This document shows, piece after piece, positions 33,325 to 41,458 of a stretch of 64,000 nucleotides of DNA. Position 1 is the stretch's first letter. Each line of letters starts with the position of its first letter. Made by a program: the position numbers and the translations under genes. The stretch is taken from positions 2,976,001 through 3,040,000 of the forward strand of contig NZ_VFOZ01000001.1 of assembly GCF_006716425.1 (NCBI RefSeq), given 5' to 3'. The notes beneath the pieces were generated by a model that was given only the letters and a program-made list of their open reading frames with translations, was not told the origin of the DNA and did not search any database. Source of the DNA: Actinoallomurus bryophytorum (GTDB lineage: Bacteria; Actinomycetota; Actinomycetes; Streptosporangiales; Streptosporangiaceae).

Positions 33325-34775
33325 GCCTGCGATTTCCCTTCGGATTCGGTCGGGACGGTGGCACGGCCGGATCGGGTACCCCGCTGCCAGGCTCCGAGGT
33401 CGCCGGCGGTCTGCCGGGCCGACCTGCCCGCCTCGCCGGCCTGGGCCGCCGGGTACTGCTGGTCGAACTCGGTGTTCGAGGCCGCCGGGGACGAGGATGC
33501 CGGGGACGAGGATGCCGCCGGCGGCGTGGCCGGCTCGGAGCGGACCGCGGGCTGCGGCTGACCGGCCTCCGCCGAGACGCGGCGGCGTCGCGGCAGCCCT
33601 CCGGCGGTCAGTGGCGGCTTCTTCCCCGCACTGGCTGCCGCGGGTTCGGCGGGTTCCGTGGACGGCTCCGCGGGCGGGCGTGCGGTCTCGGCGCGGTCGG
33701 CCTTGGGCCGCTCGGTCTTGGCGCGCTCGGCCTTGGCACGCTCGCTCTTGGCGCGGTCCGCCTTGGCGCGGTCGTCCGCTCGCGTCAGCAGTGCGGAGGG
33801 CAGGAAGACCACGGCCCGCACTCCGCCGTACGGCGAGCGCGAGTCCACCGACACGCTGAAGCCGTACCGCGCCGCGAGCACGCCGATGACGGCGAAGCCG
33901 ACCTGCGGCGGGTCGCCCAGCCGGTTGATGTCCACCTCGTCCTGCCCGCCGAGGAGGCGCTCGGCGCGCTTCAGCTCCTCGGCGTTCATCGCGACGCCCG
34001 CGTCGTCGATGACGATGGCCATCCCGTTGTGCCCCGGCTGGAAGTTGACCTCGACCGGGGTGTTCGGCTGCGAGTGCCGCGCCGCGTTGTCGAGCAGCTC
34101 AGCGACCGCGAGGACGACGGGTTCCACCGCGCGGCTGACGACGGCGTCGCTGACCTGGGAGTGGAGCTGGACGCGCAGGTAGTCCCGGATCCGTGACGTC
34201 CCGCCGCGTACGACGTCGGTGAGCGGTGAGGCCGAACGCTGCAGGCCCGGCCAGGACCCGCAGAGCACGGCGCTGACCTGTGCCCGCCGGCCGAGCTGGG
34301 CGTTCATGTGGTCGATCTTGAGGAGACCCTCGAGCACGTCGGGGTCGTCGTGGCGGAGCTGCATTCGCGAGATCGCGAGCTGCTGCTCGTTGGCCAGGCT
34401 CTGGACGCCGCGCATCATGGACTTCAGCGTGGCCTTGGCCGACTCGTCGGCGCGGATCTTGGCCCGGCCGGCGGACTCGCCGAACATCTCCGTGACCTTT
34501 TCCAGGTGGCGCCCGTAGGGGAACTCGTTCAGCCGTGGCTGGAGCGGACCGGGCACGTCGACCGGACGTCCGTACAGCGATTCGACCAGGACGGGGAGGC
34601 GCGTCGTGACCAGATGCGCCAGCTCGTCGTCACGGAGTCTCTGGCCGCCTTCGAGTGTGGCGACCCGGCTGCGCAGGCGGGCGGTGATCCGCCGCTGCCG
34701 CAACAGCATGACCAGGACGGCGAATGCGGCCACGGCCAGGCAACAGACCGCCACCGCCAAGATTATTTGCTCCAT
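33321..34775 (-). CDS. cvnA: Conservon sensor kinase-like CvnA
   Basis: 484 residues. One N-terminal membrane helix (about 5-27), a coiled linker, a helical region with KIDHMNAQLGRRAQ, and an HATPase domain with N-box ELLDNAARHSQ and G-boxes DDAGVAM and GDPPQVGFAVIGVLAARYG. There is no periplasmic sensor domain. A long low-complexity tail (about 330-484) contains five-residue RAK-x-[DE] repeats followed by Pro/Ala/Ser-rich sequence. First gene of the conservon; AGGA precedes the ATG at 34775. Confidence 0.93.
   Translation of the reverse strand: MEQIILAVAVCCLAVAAFAVLVMLLRQRRITARLRSRVATLEGGQRLRDDELAHLVTTRLPVLVESLYGRPVDVPGPLQPRLNEFPYGRHLEKVTEMFGESAGRAKIRADESAKATLKSMMRGVQSLANEQQLAISRMQLRHDDPDVLEGLLKIDHMNAQLGRRAQVSAVLCGSWPGLQRSASPLTDVVRGGTSRIRDYLRVQLHSQVSDAVVSRAVEPVVLAVAELLDNAARHSQPNTPVEVNFQPGHNGMAIVIDDAGVAMNAEELKRAERLLGGQDEVDINRLGDPPQVGFAVIGVLAARYGFSVSVDSRSPYGGVRAVVFLPSALLTRADDRAKADRAKSERAKAERAKTERPKADRAETARPPAEPSTEPAEPAAASAGKKPPLTAGGLPRRRRVSAEAGQPQPAVRSEPATPPAASSSPASSSPAASNTEFDQQYPAAQAGEAGRSARQTAGDLGAWQRGTRSGRATVPTESEGKSQA
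33691..33775. repeat. 15-bp tandem repeats inside cvnA
   Basis: Five consecutive 15-bp units of the form GCGCGsTCGGCCTTG (33691-33765) and a partial sixth. Read on the minus strand they encode successive RAK-x-[DE] pentapeptides. Unit divergence is 2-4 bases, so the array is not brand new, but in-frame length variation between strains is likely. Confidence 0.85.
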
Positions 34776-35072
34776 CAGATCCTCGCGGGGGGTGGGATTG
34801 ATAGGACGGCTGTCAGGTCACGTGCCAGGTGATGGACCCGGCGGCCCGGTGGCAGGCCGCGCATGCCCACTCTCGGTCAGCTGATCGGAACGGAAAGTAC
34901 GGAGGTGATACATCCGCGTGATCCTACGACGCCTGCGGACGACATAGGGCGTATCCGTCGCAGATGGATCAGGCCGAGATCAGCGGCATTCTGGACCTAC
35001 CGGGCTCGGCCTGCGGAAACGGCCGGGCCACCCATGGCGGTCCACGGCGGCCCAGGCGGGTAGGTAGACCCA

Positions 35073-36176
35073 ATGCAGCAACGGGAGCCGCTCTCCCGCC
35101 CTCCGTGGCGACAGGGCCAAGCGCTGTGGCTGATCCCGGTCGTGGTCCTCATCGCGTCGATCATGGTCGCCGACAGCCTCCTGCCGGACAGCGTGCACCT
35201 CGGGCCGCTCCTGGCCGTGACGCCCGCCATCGCGGCGCTGTTCGCGGGCCCTCGCATGACGGCCGCGATCGGGATCCTCGCCCTGCTGGCGCTGGTCCTC
35301 GCCGGCCGCCTGCGCGGTGGGCTGGCCACGCTCAACCGCGAGGTGCAGATCGTCTCACTCGTGGCGATCACGGTCTTCGTGGTGGTCTTCTGCCTCCTGC
35401 GCGAGCGTGGCCAGCGCCAGCTCGCGCAGGTGCGGTCGGTCGCGGAGGCCGCGCAGCGGGTCGTGCTCCGCCCGGTACCGCCCCGGATCGGCCCGCTACG
35501 GCTCGCGTCGGTGTACCTCGCCGCGGCGGCCGGGGCCGGCATCGGCGGCGACCTGTACGCCGCCGCGCGCATCGACCGCTCCACCCGCCTGCTGATCGGC
35601 GACGTACGCGGAAAGGGGCTGGCGGCCATCAGCGACGCCGCCGTACTGCTCTGTGCCTTCCGCGAGGCGGCGCACCGGCGCAGCGGCCTGCCCGGTCTCG
35701 CCCGCCGTCTCGAGGCCAGCATGGCCCGCGAGGCCGCAGAGTGGGCTCAGACCGAGCAGGACGCCGCGGAGTTCTTCGTCACCGCCGCCCTGGCCGAGGT
35801 CCCCGACGACGAACCGGTGGTGCACCTGGTCTCCTGCGGGCATCCGCCGCCGCTGTTGCTGCGCGACGGCCAGGTGCTCACCCTGCAGGTCGCCGCCCCC
35901 GCACCGCCACTGGGCATGGGCGAGGTCGCCACCGCCGGCCACGTCATGGAGACCTTCCCGTTCGCGACCGGCGACCGGCTCGTCCTCTACACCGACGGGG
36001 TGATCGAGGCGCGCGACCGGTCCGGCGCCTTCTACCCGCTCGCCGAGCGGCTGCCGGCCTGGAGGGGCTCGGACCCCGACGCGCTCGTCCGCTGGATCCG
36101 CGACGACCTGCTCGCCCACGTCGGTGGCCGCCTGCCCGACGACGCCGCGATCGTGGCGGTCGAACGCCAGGCGTAA
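35073..36176 (+). CDS. PP2C-type SpoIIE/RsbU-like phosphatase, membrane-anchored
   Basis: 367 residues. Four hydrophobic segments (about 20-110), then a SpoIIE/PP2C catalytic domain (about 140-365) with metal-binding motifs GGDLYAAARI, LIGDVRGKGLAA, SCGHPPPLLL, LYTDGVIEARD and DDAAIVAV. It should dephosphorylate an anti-anti-sigma factor of the STAS type, but none is encoded here. Divergent from the conservon with 297 bp between. Ribosome site weak (GGTAG), so the transcript may be nearly leaderless. Confidence 0.92.
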   Translation: MQQREPLSRPPWRQGQALWLIPVVVLIASIMVADSLLPDSVHLGPLLAVTPAIAALFAGPRMTAAIGILALLALVLAGRLRGGLATLNREVQIVSLVAITVFVVVFCLLRERGQRQLAQVRSVAEAAQRVVLRPVPPRIGPLRLASVYLAAAAGAGIGGDLYAAARIDRSTRLLIGDVRGKGLAAISDAAVLLCAFREAAHRRSGLPGLARRLEASMAREAAEWAQTEQDAAEFFVTAALAEVPDDEPVVHLVSCGHPPPLLLRDGQVLTLQVAAPAPPLGMGEVATAGHVMETFPFATGDRLVLYTDGVIEARDRSGAFYPLAERLPAWRGSDPDALVRWIRDDLLAHVGGRLPDDAAIVAVERQA

Positions 36177-36180
36177 AGGC

Positions 36181-36195
36181 TGACACAAGGTGTCA
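36181..36195. promoter_or_regulatory. Operator-like inverted repeat TGACAC-AAG-GTGTCA before the SDR gene
   Basis: Perfect 6-bp arms with a 3-bp spacer, 24 bp before the SDR start. TGACA/TGTCA inverted repeats are typical for WYL (YafY/DeoR-like) regulators. The WYL gene at 37119-38084 converges with the SDR and is the obvious candidate. Confidence 0.6.
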
Positions 36196-36219
36196 CCCAT
36201 CCTTGCGAGCATCGAAGCC

Positions 36220-37128
36220 ATGAGCGAGGAGACGAAGGTCGCATTGGTGGCGGGGGCGACGCGTGGCGCGGGCCGTGGCATCGCCGTGGAGCTGGGCGCC
36301 ACGGGAGCCACGGTGTACGTCACCGGGCGCAGCACACGGGAGCGGCGCTCGGAGATGGACCGGCCGGAAACGATCGAGGAGACCGCCGAGATGGTCACCG
36401 CCGCCGGCGGCCGTGGCATCCCGGTGCGGGTCGACCACCTCGAACCCGAGCAGGTCGAGGCGCTGGTCGAGCGGATCGACCGGGAGCAGGGACGGCTCGA
36501 CGTGCTCGTCAACGACATCTGGGGCGGCGAGCTCCTGTTCAGCTGGACCGACCGGCTGTGGGAGCACTCTCTGGAGACGGGCCTGCGCATCCTGCGGCTG
36601 GCGATCGACACCCACATCATCACCAGCCACTACGCGCTCCCGCTCCTGATCAGGCGGCCGGGCGGGCTGGTGGTCGAGGTGACCGACGGCACCGCGGACT
36701 ACAACGCGGGCAAATACCGCGTCTCCTTCTTCTACGACCTCGCCAAGACGTCGGTCACGCGCATGGCGTTCGCGCAGGCCGAGGAGCTGGCCCCGTTCGG
36801 CGGGACCGCGGTCTCCCTGACGCCGGGCTGGCTCCGCTCGGAGATCATGCTGGACAACTTCGGCGTCACCGAGGCCGACTGGCGCGACGCCCTGGCGGCA
36901 CAACCGCACTTCGCCATCTCCGAGACGCCCTTCTACACGGGCCGCGCGGTGGTGGCGCTGGCCGGCGACCCGGAGGTGAGCCGCTGGAACGGCCGATCGC
37001 TGTCCAGCGGAGGGCTCGCCCAGGAGTACGGCTTCACCGATGTCGACGGCAGCCGGCCCGACGCCTGGCGCTATGTGGTCGAGGTCCAGGACGCCGGCCG
37101 TCCCGCCGACGTGACCGGTTACCGCTGA
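36220..37128 (+). CDS. Short-chain dehydrogenase/reductase
   Basis: 302 residues. Cofactor motif VAGATRGAGRGIA (TGxxxGxG variant), TGRST at the NADP-specificity loop, NDIWGG in place of NNAG, and YRVSFFYDLAKTSV for the YxxxK region: the Tyr-x3-Lys pair is shifted (Tyr in FFYDLAK). This is the longer SDR subgroup that usually carries these variants. ATG 36220 starts it. Ten bp overlap with the convergent WYL regulator gene. Confidence 0.88.
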   Translation: MSEETKVALVAGATRGAGRGIAVELGATGATVYVTGRSTRERRSEMDRPETIEETAEMVTAAGGRGIPVRVDHLEPEQVEALVERIDREQGRLDVLVNDIWGGELLFSWTDRLWEHSLETGLRILRLAIDTHIITSHYALPLLIRRPGGLVVEVTDGTADYNAGKYRVSFFYDLAKTSVTRMAFAQAEELAPFGGTAVSLTPGWLRSEIMLDNFGVTEADWRDALAAQPHFAISETPFYTGRAVVALAGDPEVSRWNGRSLSSGGLAQEYGFTDVDGSRPDAWRYVVEVQDAGRPADVTGYR

Positions 37129-38084
37129 TACAGCGCCGCGAGGCGGATGGCCGACTCGGCCATTCGCTCCCGCAGCTCCGGCGGGCCGAGGACCTCCACC
37201 TCCGGGCCGAGCCGCAGCAGCACGGCGAAGCCGATCGTCAGTGACTCGACGGGCAGGCGGGTGACCACCCAGCCTTCCGCGTCGGGCTCGCCGGCCGCCT
37301 CGCGCGCCCGGCGGAGCGCCGGTGGCTCGACGGCGGTCCACAGCGTGTGCATGCCCGCCGGGCTCAGCCGTACGGTGACCTCCTCGGTGAACAGCGACTC
37401 GACGAACCGCGTCGTACGGTCCGCCCAGAACGCCGGCAGGTCGAACTCCTCGTCCCGCTCGAACGTCGCGCCGGTGGGCTCGGCGGCCAGGATCCGGTCC
37501 ACCCGGTAGGTCCGGTGGTCGCCGCCGACCCGGCCCACGAGGTACCAGGTGCCCGCCTTGAGCACGAGGCCGTACGGCTCGGCGGTCCGCGAGACCTCCC
37601 GGTCCTTCCGGTACCGCAGCTCGATCACCTGGTCCGCCCAGATCGCGCGGGCCAGCTCGGTCAGCAGCGGCGGCGGGTCGGCCTTCGCGAACCAGCCGGG
37701 CACGTCGAGATGGAACCGCCGGCCCGTACGCGCCGAGGCGTCCCGCAGCGACGGCGGCAGCGCGGCGAGCACCTTGAGCCGTGCGGCGGCCACCTCGTCG
37801 GCCAGGCCGAGCTGCCCCGCGGGCCCCGGCAGCCCGGTCAGGAACAGCGCCTCCGCCTCGGGCCTGCTCAGCCCGGTCAGGCCCGTACGGTAGCCGCCGA
37901 CCAGCCGGTATCCGCCCCGGCGGCCGTGGTCGGCGTAGACGGGTATCCCCGCCGCCGACAGCGCCACCACGTCGCGGTAGACGGTCCGCTCGGACACCTC
38001 GAGCTCGCGCGCCAGCTCGCCGGCGGTCATCGTCCCGCGCGACTGCAGCAACAGGATCAGGGAGATCAGCCGGGACGCCCGCAC
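37119..38084 (-). CDS. HTH-WYL (YafY-like) transcriptional regulator
   Basis: 321 residues. N-terminal HTH_11 domain (LISLILLLQSRGTMTAGELARELEVSERTVYRDVVALSAAGIPVYADHGRRGGYRL), then a WYL ligand domain (about 120-220: GTWYLVGRVGGDHRTYRVDRI) and a WCX extension. WYL domains bind small ligands or nucleic acids. GTG 38084 follows GGGCGG. Adjacent SDR is the likely target; the fusion gene on the other side starts 28 bp away on the plus strand. Confidence 0.92.
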   Translation of the reverse strand: MRASRLISLILLLQSRGTMTAGELARELEVSERTVYRDVVALSAAGIPVYADHGRRGGYRLVGGYRTGLTGLSRPEAEALFLTGLPGPAGQLGLADEVAAARLKVLAALPPSLRDASARTGRRFHLDVPGWFAKADPPPLLTELARAIWADQVIELRYRKDREVSRTAEPYGLVLKAGTWYLVGRVGGDHRTYRVDRILAAEPTGATFERDEEFDLPAFWADRTTRFVESLFTEEVTVRLSPAGMHTLWTAVEPPALRRAREAAGEPDAEGWVVTRLPVESLTIGFAVLLRLGPEVEVLGPPELRERMAESAIRLAALYQR

Positions 38085-38112
38085 CCGCCCATCATCAAGG
38101 GATGGGAACCGA

Positions 38113-39414
38113 ATGCGCCAGAAAGCGGCCGTGACGCGAATCGCCCGCGAAACCGGCACCGAAGTGACGGACGCCGAGATCATCCGGCGTTCGGCGCGAG
38201 AACCGGAACTGTTCGCCGAGATCTTCGATCGTTACTACGCCGAGATTTACGGTTACGTCGCGCGGCGGCTCGGGCCGGGCCTCGCGGACGATGTGGCGGC
38301 GGAGACCTTTCTCATCGCCTTCGACCGGCGGGACCGGTACGACGTGGCGCACCCATTCGCCCGGCCCTGGCTGTACGGAATCGCCTCCAACCTCGTCTCC
38401 CGCCACCACCGGGCCGAGACCCGCAAGTACAAAGCGCTCGCTCGGGTCGGCGTCGACGAGGCCACCGACGGGCATGTGGATCAGATCGAGGGACGTGTGG
38501 ACGCCGAGTCCACCCGAGGACTGCCGGCGGCGGCGCTCCCCGCCAAAGACCGGGACGTGCTTTTGCTCGTCGCCTGGGCCGGGTTGAGCGGCGAGGAGGC
38601 GGGGCGGCCGCGCCCGGTGCTGCCCGGCATCCCCGCCGGGCCGGTCGCCAACGCGGAGCAGGCGCTGGACCGGGCCGCCGCGGCCGCCGACGCCCGCACG
38701 TTCACTCCACCCCGGCCCGATCAGTGGATCTACACCGAGCTCCGCATCCGCACGTCCGCCAAGCCGGCCGGTGGGGTGACCGGCGGCCCGTACAAGACCT
38801 ACGTCCGGCGCCACTGGGAGCGGGGTGACGGTAAGAAGAGCGCGGAGATCGTGAGCGGTCGGGTGAGGGTCTTCGACGAGTTCGGCAGGACGAGTCCGCC
38901 GGAGGACTATCCGTCGCTGGCGGCGCTTCCTACCGACCCTCACGCGCTGCTCCGGTGGGTCTACGCGCAGAACGACTCCGGCCCCGGTGCTGTCGGCGGT
39001 AAGGGCCGCGGCGCGACGCCGGTCTCGCAGAGGCAGTACGAGATGGCCTTCCAGACCTTGAACGTGGTCCTCAGGGAGAACCTCCTGCCTCCGCGGACGG
39101 AAGCGGCGATCTTCCGGACCATGAAGACGATCCCGGGCGTGACCCTGGTGGACAACGCCGCAGACGCCGCCGGCCGACCGGCCATCGCGCTCGGCCGGAC
39201 GACCGAGGGCCGGCTCCACGAGGAGGTACTGCTCGACCCGAAGTCCTACGCCTACCTGGGGGAAAGAGCCATCTCGATCAAGGGCCACACGTTCCGGGGG
39301 GTCGGCGACAACCCCACGGCGATGCCCGAGTACGTGAAGAAAGGCATCCTGCAGAACCTGACGGTGCGCACCGCCGCCGGGATCGTCAGCGAACCGGGAC
39401 AGCGCACCTCCTGA
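38113..39414 (+). CDS. ECF sigma factor fused in frame to the C-terminal half of a CU044_5270-family protein
   Basis: 433 residues. Residues 1-160 are an ECF sigma factor: sigma-2 region FAEIFDRYYAEIYGYVARRLG...DDVAAETFLIAF and the start of sigma-4 (LPAKDRDVLLLVAWAGLSGEE). At about residue 161 the sequence jumps to GRPRPVLPGIPAG and continues as the extracytoplasmic half of a CU044_5270-family protein, normally the next gene and membrane-anchored. The sigma-4 recognition helix, anti-sigma N-terminus and transmembrane helix are missing. An in-frame deletion joining two genes is the simplest explanation; the product is probably non-functional as a sigma factor. AAGGGATGG precedes the ATG. Confidence 0.8.
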   Translation: MRQKAAVTRIARETGTEVTDAEIIRRSAREPELFAEIFDRYYAEIYGYVARRLGPGLADDVAAETFLIAFDRRDRYDVAHPFARPWLYGIASNLVSRHHRAETRKYKALARVGVDEATDGHVDQIEGRVDAESTRGLPAAALPAKDRDVLLLVAWAGLSGEEAGRPRPVLPGIPAGPVANAEQALDRAAAAADARTFTPPRPDQWIYTELRIRTSAKPAGGVTGGPYKTYVRRHWERGDGKKSAEIVSGRVRVFDEFGRTSPPEDYPSLAALPTDPHALLRWVYAQNDSGPGAVGGKGRGATPVSQRQYEMAFQTLNVVLRENLLPPRTEAAIFRTMKTIPGVTLVDNAADAAGRPAIALGRTTEGRLHEEVLLDPKSYAYLGERAISIKGHTFRGVGDNPTAMPEYVKKGILQNLTVRTAAGIVSEPGQRTS

Positions 39415-39493
39415 CCGCTCTTCGCCCGCCGCCGCGATCTTGCGGACCAGCGCAGTCCCGGAACTCGCCCTGGGGTGATCGGTTCCTGCCCCG

Positions 39494-41173
39494 TCAACGA
39501 CGGTCGGCGCGCAGCGCGAGAAGGGTGTTCCAGGCGCGGGAGGCCAGCTGGAGGTTGAAGTAGGTGTCCGGGTCGCCCAGGTCGTGTCCTGAGATCTCCC
39601 TGATCCGCCGCAGCCGGTACTTGAGCGTGCTGCGGTGGATCGCGAGCGCGGAGGTGGCCGCCTCGTAGCTGCGGCCGCACTCGAGGTAGCGGCTCAGGGT
39701 GTCGACCAGCCCCGAGCCCTTCGCCGCGTCGTAGTCGAGCAGGTCGCCGAGCCACTCACGGACGAACTGCTCGACGGTGCCGGGCTCTCCCACGTCGGCC
39801 AGCAGCCGGTACACGCCGAGCCGGTCGAACTCCGTCGCCTGGTGGTCACCCGTGACGGCGGTCTGGAGACGCAGCGCGAGCCGTGCCTCGTGGTAGGAAC
39901 GTGGCAGGTCCAGCGGCCGGTCGTACGCACCGCCGACGCCCACCCGGCACAGGCCACCCCCCAGCTCGCGGCGTACCGCCGTGCAGAACCGCGACCAGGG
40001 CCGGTCGGCGTCGGAGAGCACGACGACCTCGCGGCCACGCACGGCGAACAGCGTGCCGATCCCGGTCTCGCGCACGGCGTTTCCCACGGCGCGGCCGAAC
40101 CCGTCGTGGCCGGGCCCCATCACGACCACGATCCGGTGCGGACGCCGCAGGTCGTACCCGAGCGCGTCGGCGCGTGCCAGCATGGTCTCCTCGGCGGCAC
40201 CGGAGAGCAGTTCCTCGACCAGGTCGCGGCCGAGGCGAAGCTCGGCCTCGGCGAGATTGTGCAGGTGGGCGAGCTCCAGGGCGAGGACGGTCGCGGCATG
40301 CCCGAGCGCGAGCTGTTCCGGGCGGCCCGCCGACTCGCCCGGGTCGATGAGGGCGAGCACGCCGAGGATGTCCTCCCGCGGGCCCGCCGGAACGACGAGC
40401 CGTCCATGCCCGCGGATCGGCCCGGGCTCGTGCGACATCTCGTTCAGCATCTTCTCCCGTGACTCCCACGGCTCCTTGGGATAGGGCTCCGGGCGGCCGG
40501 GGCCCGCCCACGCCCGCAGGTTCCCGTACCGGTCCTCGATCGCGATGGGATAGCCGGTGAGCTCGTGCATCGCCGCCGCGATGCCCTCGGGCCCCGCACC
40601 GGCCACCGCGACACGCGTGAGCCGTTCGTGGACGTCGCTGCTGAACTCCAGCTCGGCGACCGTCTCGGACAGCGCCACGTTGGCGGCACGCAACCGCTCG
40701 GCGTCCGCCCGCTGACAGGCCCGCTGGCGCGCGCCGGCGATCGCGATGCCCGCCTGCTGCGCCAGCACCCGCAGCAGGAACTGCTCGGAGGACGGTGGTT
40801 CACCGTCCGCGCTGGCCACCAGATAACCCAGATGGCCATCAAGGCTCCGCAGCGGAAACGCCCAGGCCCAGACCTGACCGAGCACCGCGACCGGTCCCCC
40901 GGCCACGCTCAGCACCGCGAACTGCGCTTCGAGGTCGTTACGGGCGTCGGCCGCCGCGTGACCCCCCTGTACCGCCTGCCAGCCGGTGTCGCCGAGATGA
41001 ACGCCCTCGAGCCGGCAGCACCCGAGCGAGGGCACGGCCGTCGCCGCGAGATCGAGGATGTGGGCCTGGTCGTCGCTCTCGCCCATCACCATCGACAGCG
41101 CGAGCAGCGACCTCATGCCGGACAGTTGGTCCCGCAGGGCCGGATCGGGCGGCGACTCCGGGATAATCGGCAT
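39494..41173 (-). CDS. PucR/CdaR-family transcriptional regulator with GAF-like sensor
   Basis: 559 residues. A GAF-like N-terminal part (about 20-160), a linker coiled coil (QRADAERLRAANVALSETVAELE), a middle domain (190-310), a GGDEF-like CdaR region (about 345-450), and the C-terminal PucR HTH (about 490-550: LVDTLSRYLECGRSYEAATSALAIHRSTLKYRLRRIREISGHDL). Usually an activator of catabolic genes. Stands alone; converges on the sigma-fusion gene and diverges from the LAL regulator. Confidence 0.92.
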   Translation of the reverse strand: MPIIPESPPDPALRDQLSGMRSLLALSMVMGESDDQAHILDLAATAVPSLGCCRLEGVHLGDTGWQAVQGGHAAADARNDLEAQFAVLSVAGGPVAVLGQVWAWAFPLRSLDGHLGYLVASADGEPPSSEQFLLRVLAQQAGIAIAGARQRACQRADAERLRAANVALSETVAELEFSSDVHERLTRVAVAGAGPEGIAAAMHELTGYPIAIEDRYGNLRAWAGPGRPEPYPKEPWESREKMLNEMSHEPGPIRGHGRLVVPAGPREDILGVLALIDPGESAGRPEQLALGHAATVLALELAHLHNLAEAELRLGRDLVEELLSGAAEETMLARADALGYDLRRPHRIVVVMGPGHDGFGRAVGNAVRETGIGTLFAVRGREVVVLSDADRPWSRFCTAVRRELGGGLCRVGVGGAYDRPLDLPRSYHEARLALRLQTAVTGDHQATEFDRLGVYRLLADVGEPGTVEQFVREWLGDLLDYDAAKGSGLVDTLSRYLECGRSYEAATSALAIHRSTLKYRLRRIREISGHDLGDPDTYFNLQLASRAWNTLLALRADRR

Positions 41174-41458
41174 CGGGGCGGGCGTGGTCCTCCCGTACGC
41201 CGCGCGGACGGCCGCCGTCTCCGTGGCCGCAGACCCAAAAAACCGCGATGACCAGCCATTTCCCCCCTCTTACCAGCATACGTACCCAGATCTGAGGGCT
41301 AGGGCTCACAGGACCAGATCCGGCGATCGACTCCGCCCCGCAGGACACCCGCGTACGGCCCTGCTGTCCGCCCGGACAGGGCACGGACCGCCGGAGAGCG
41401 CGCTTTTGGCCCCGTGGTGACCTGTTCCGGCAGGCGGAGGCGCCGGACGCTTGGGGGC

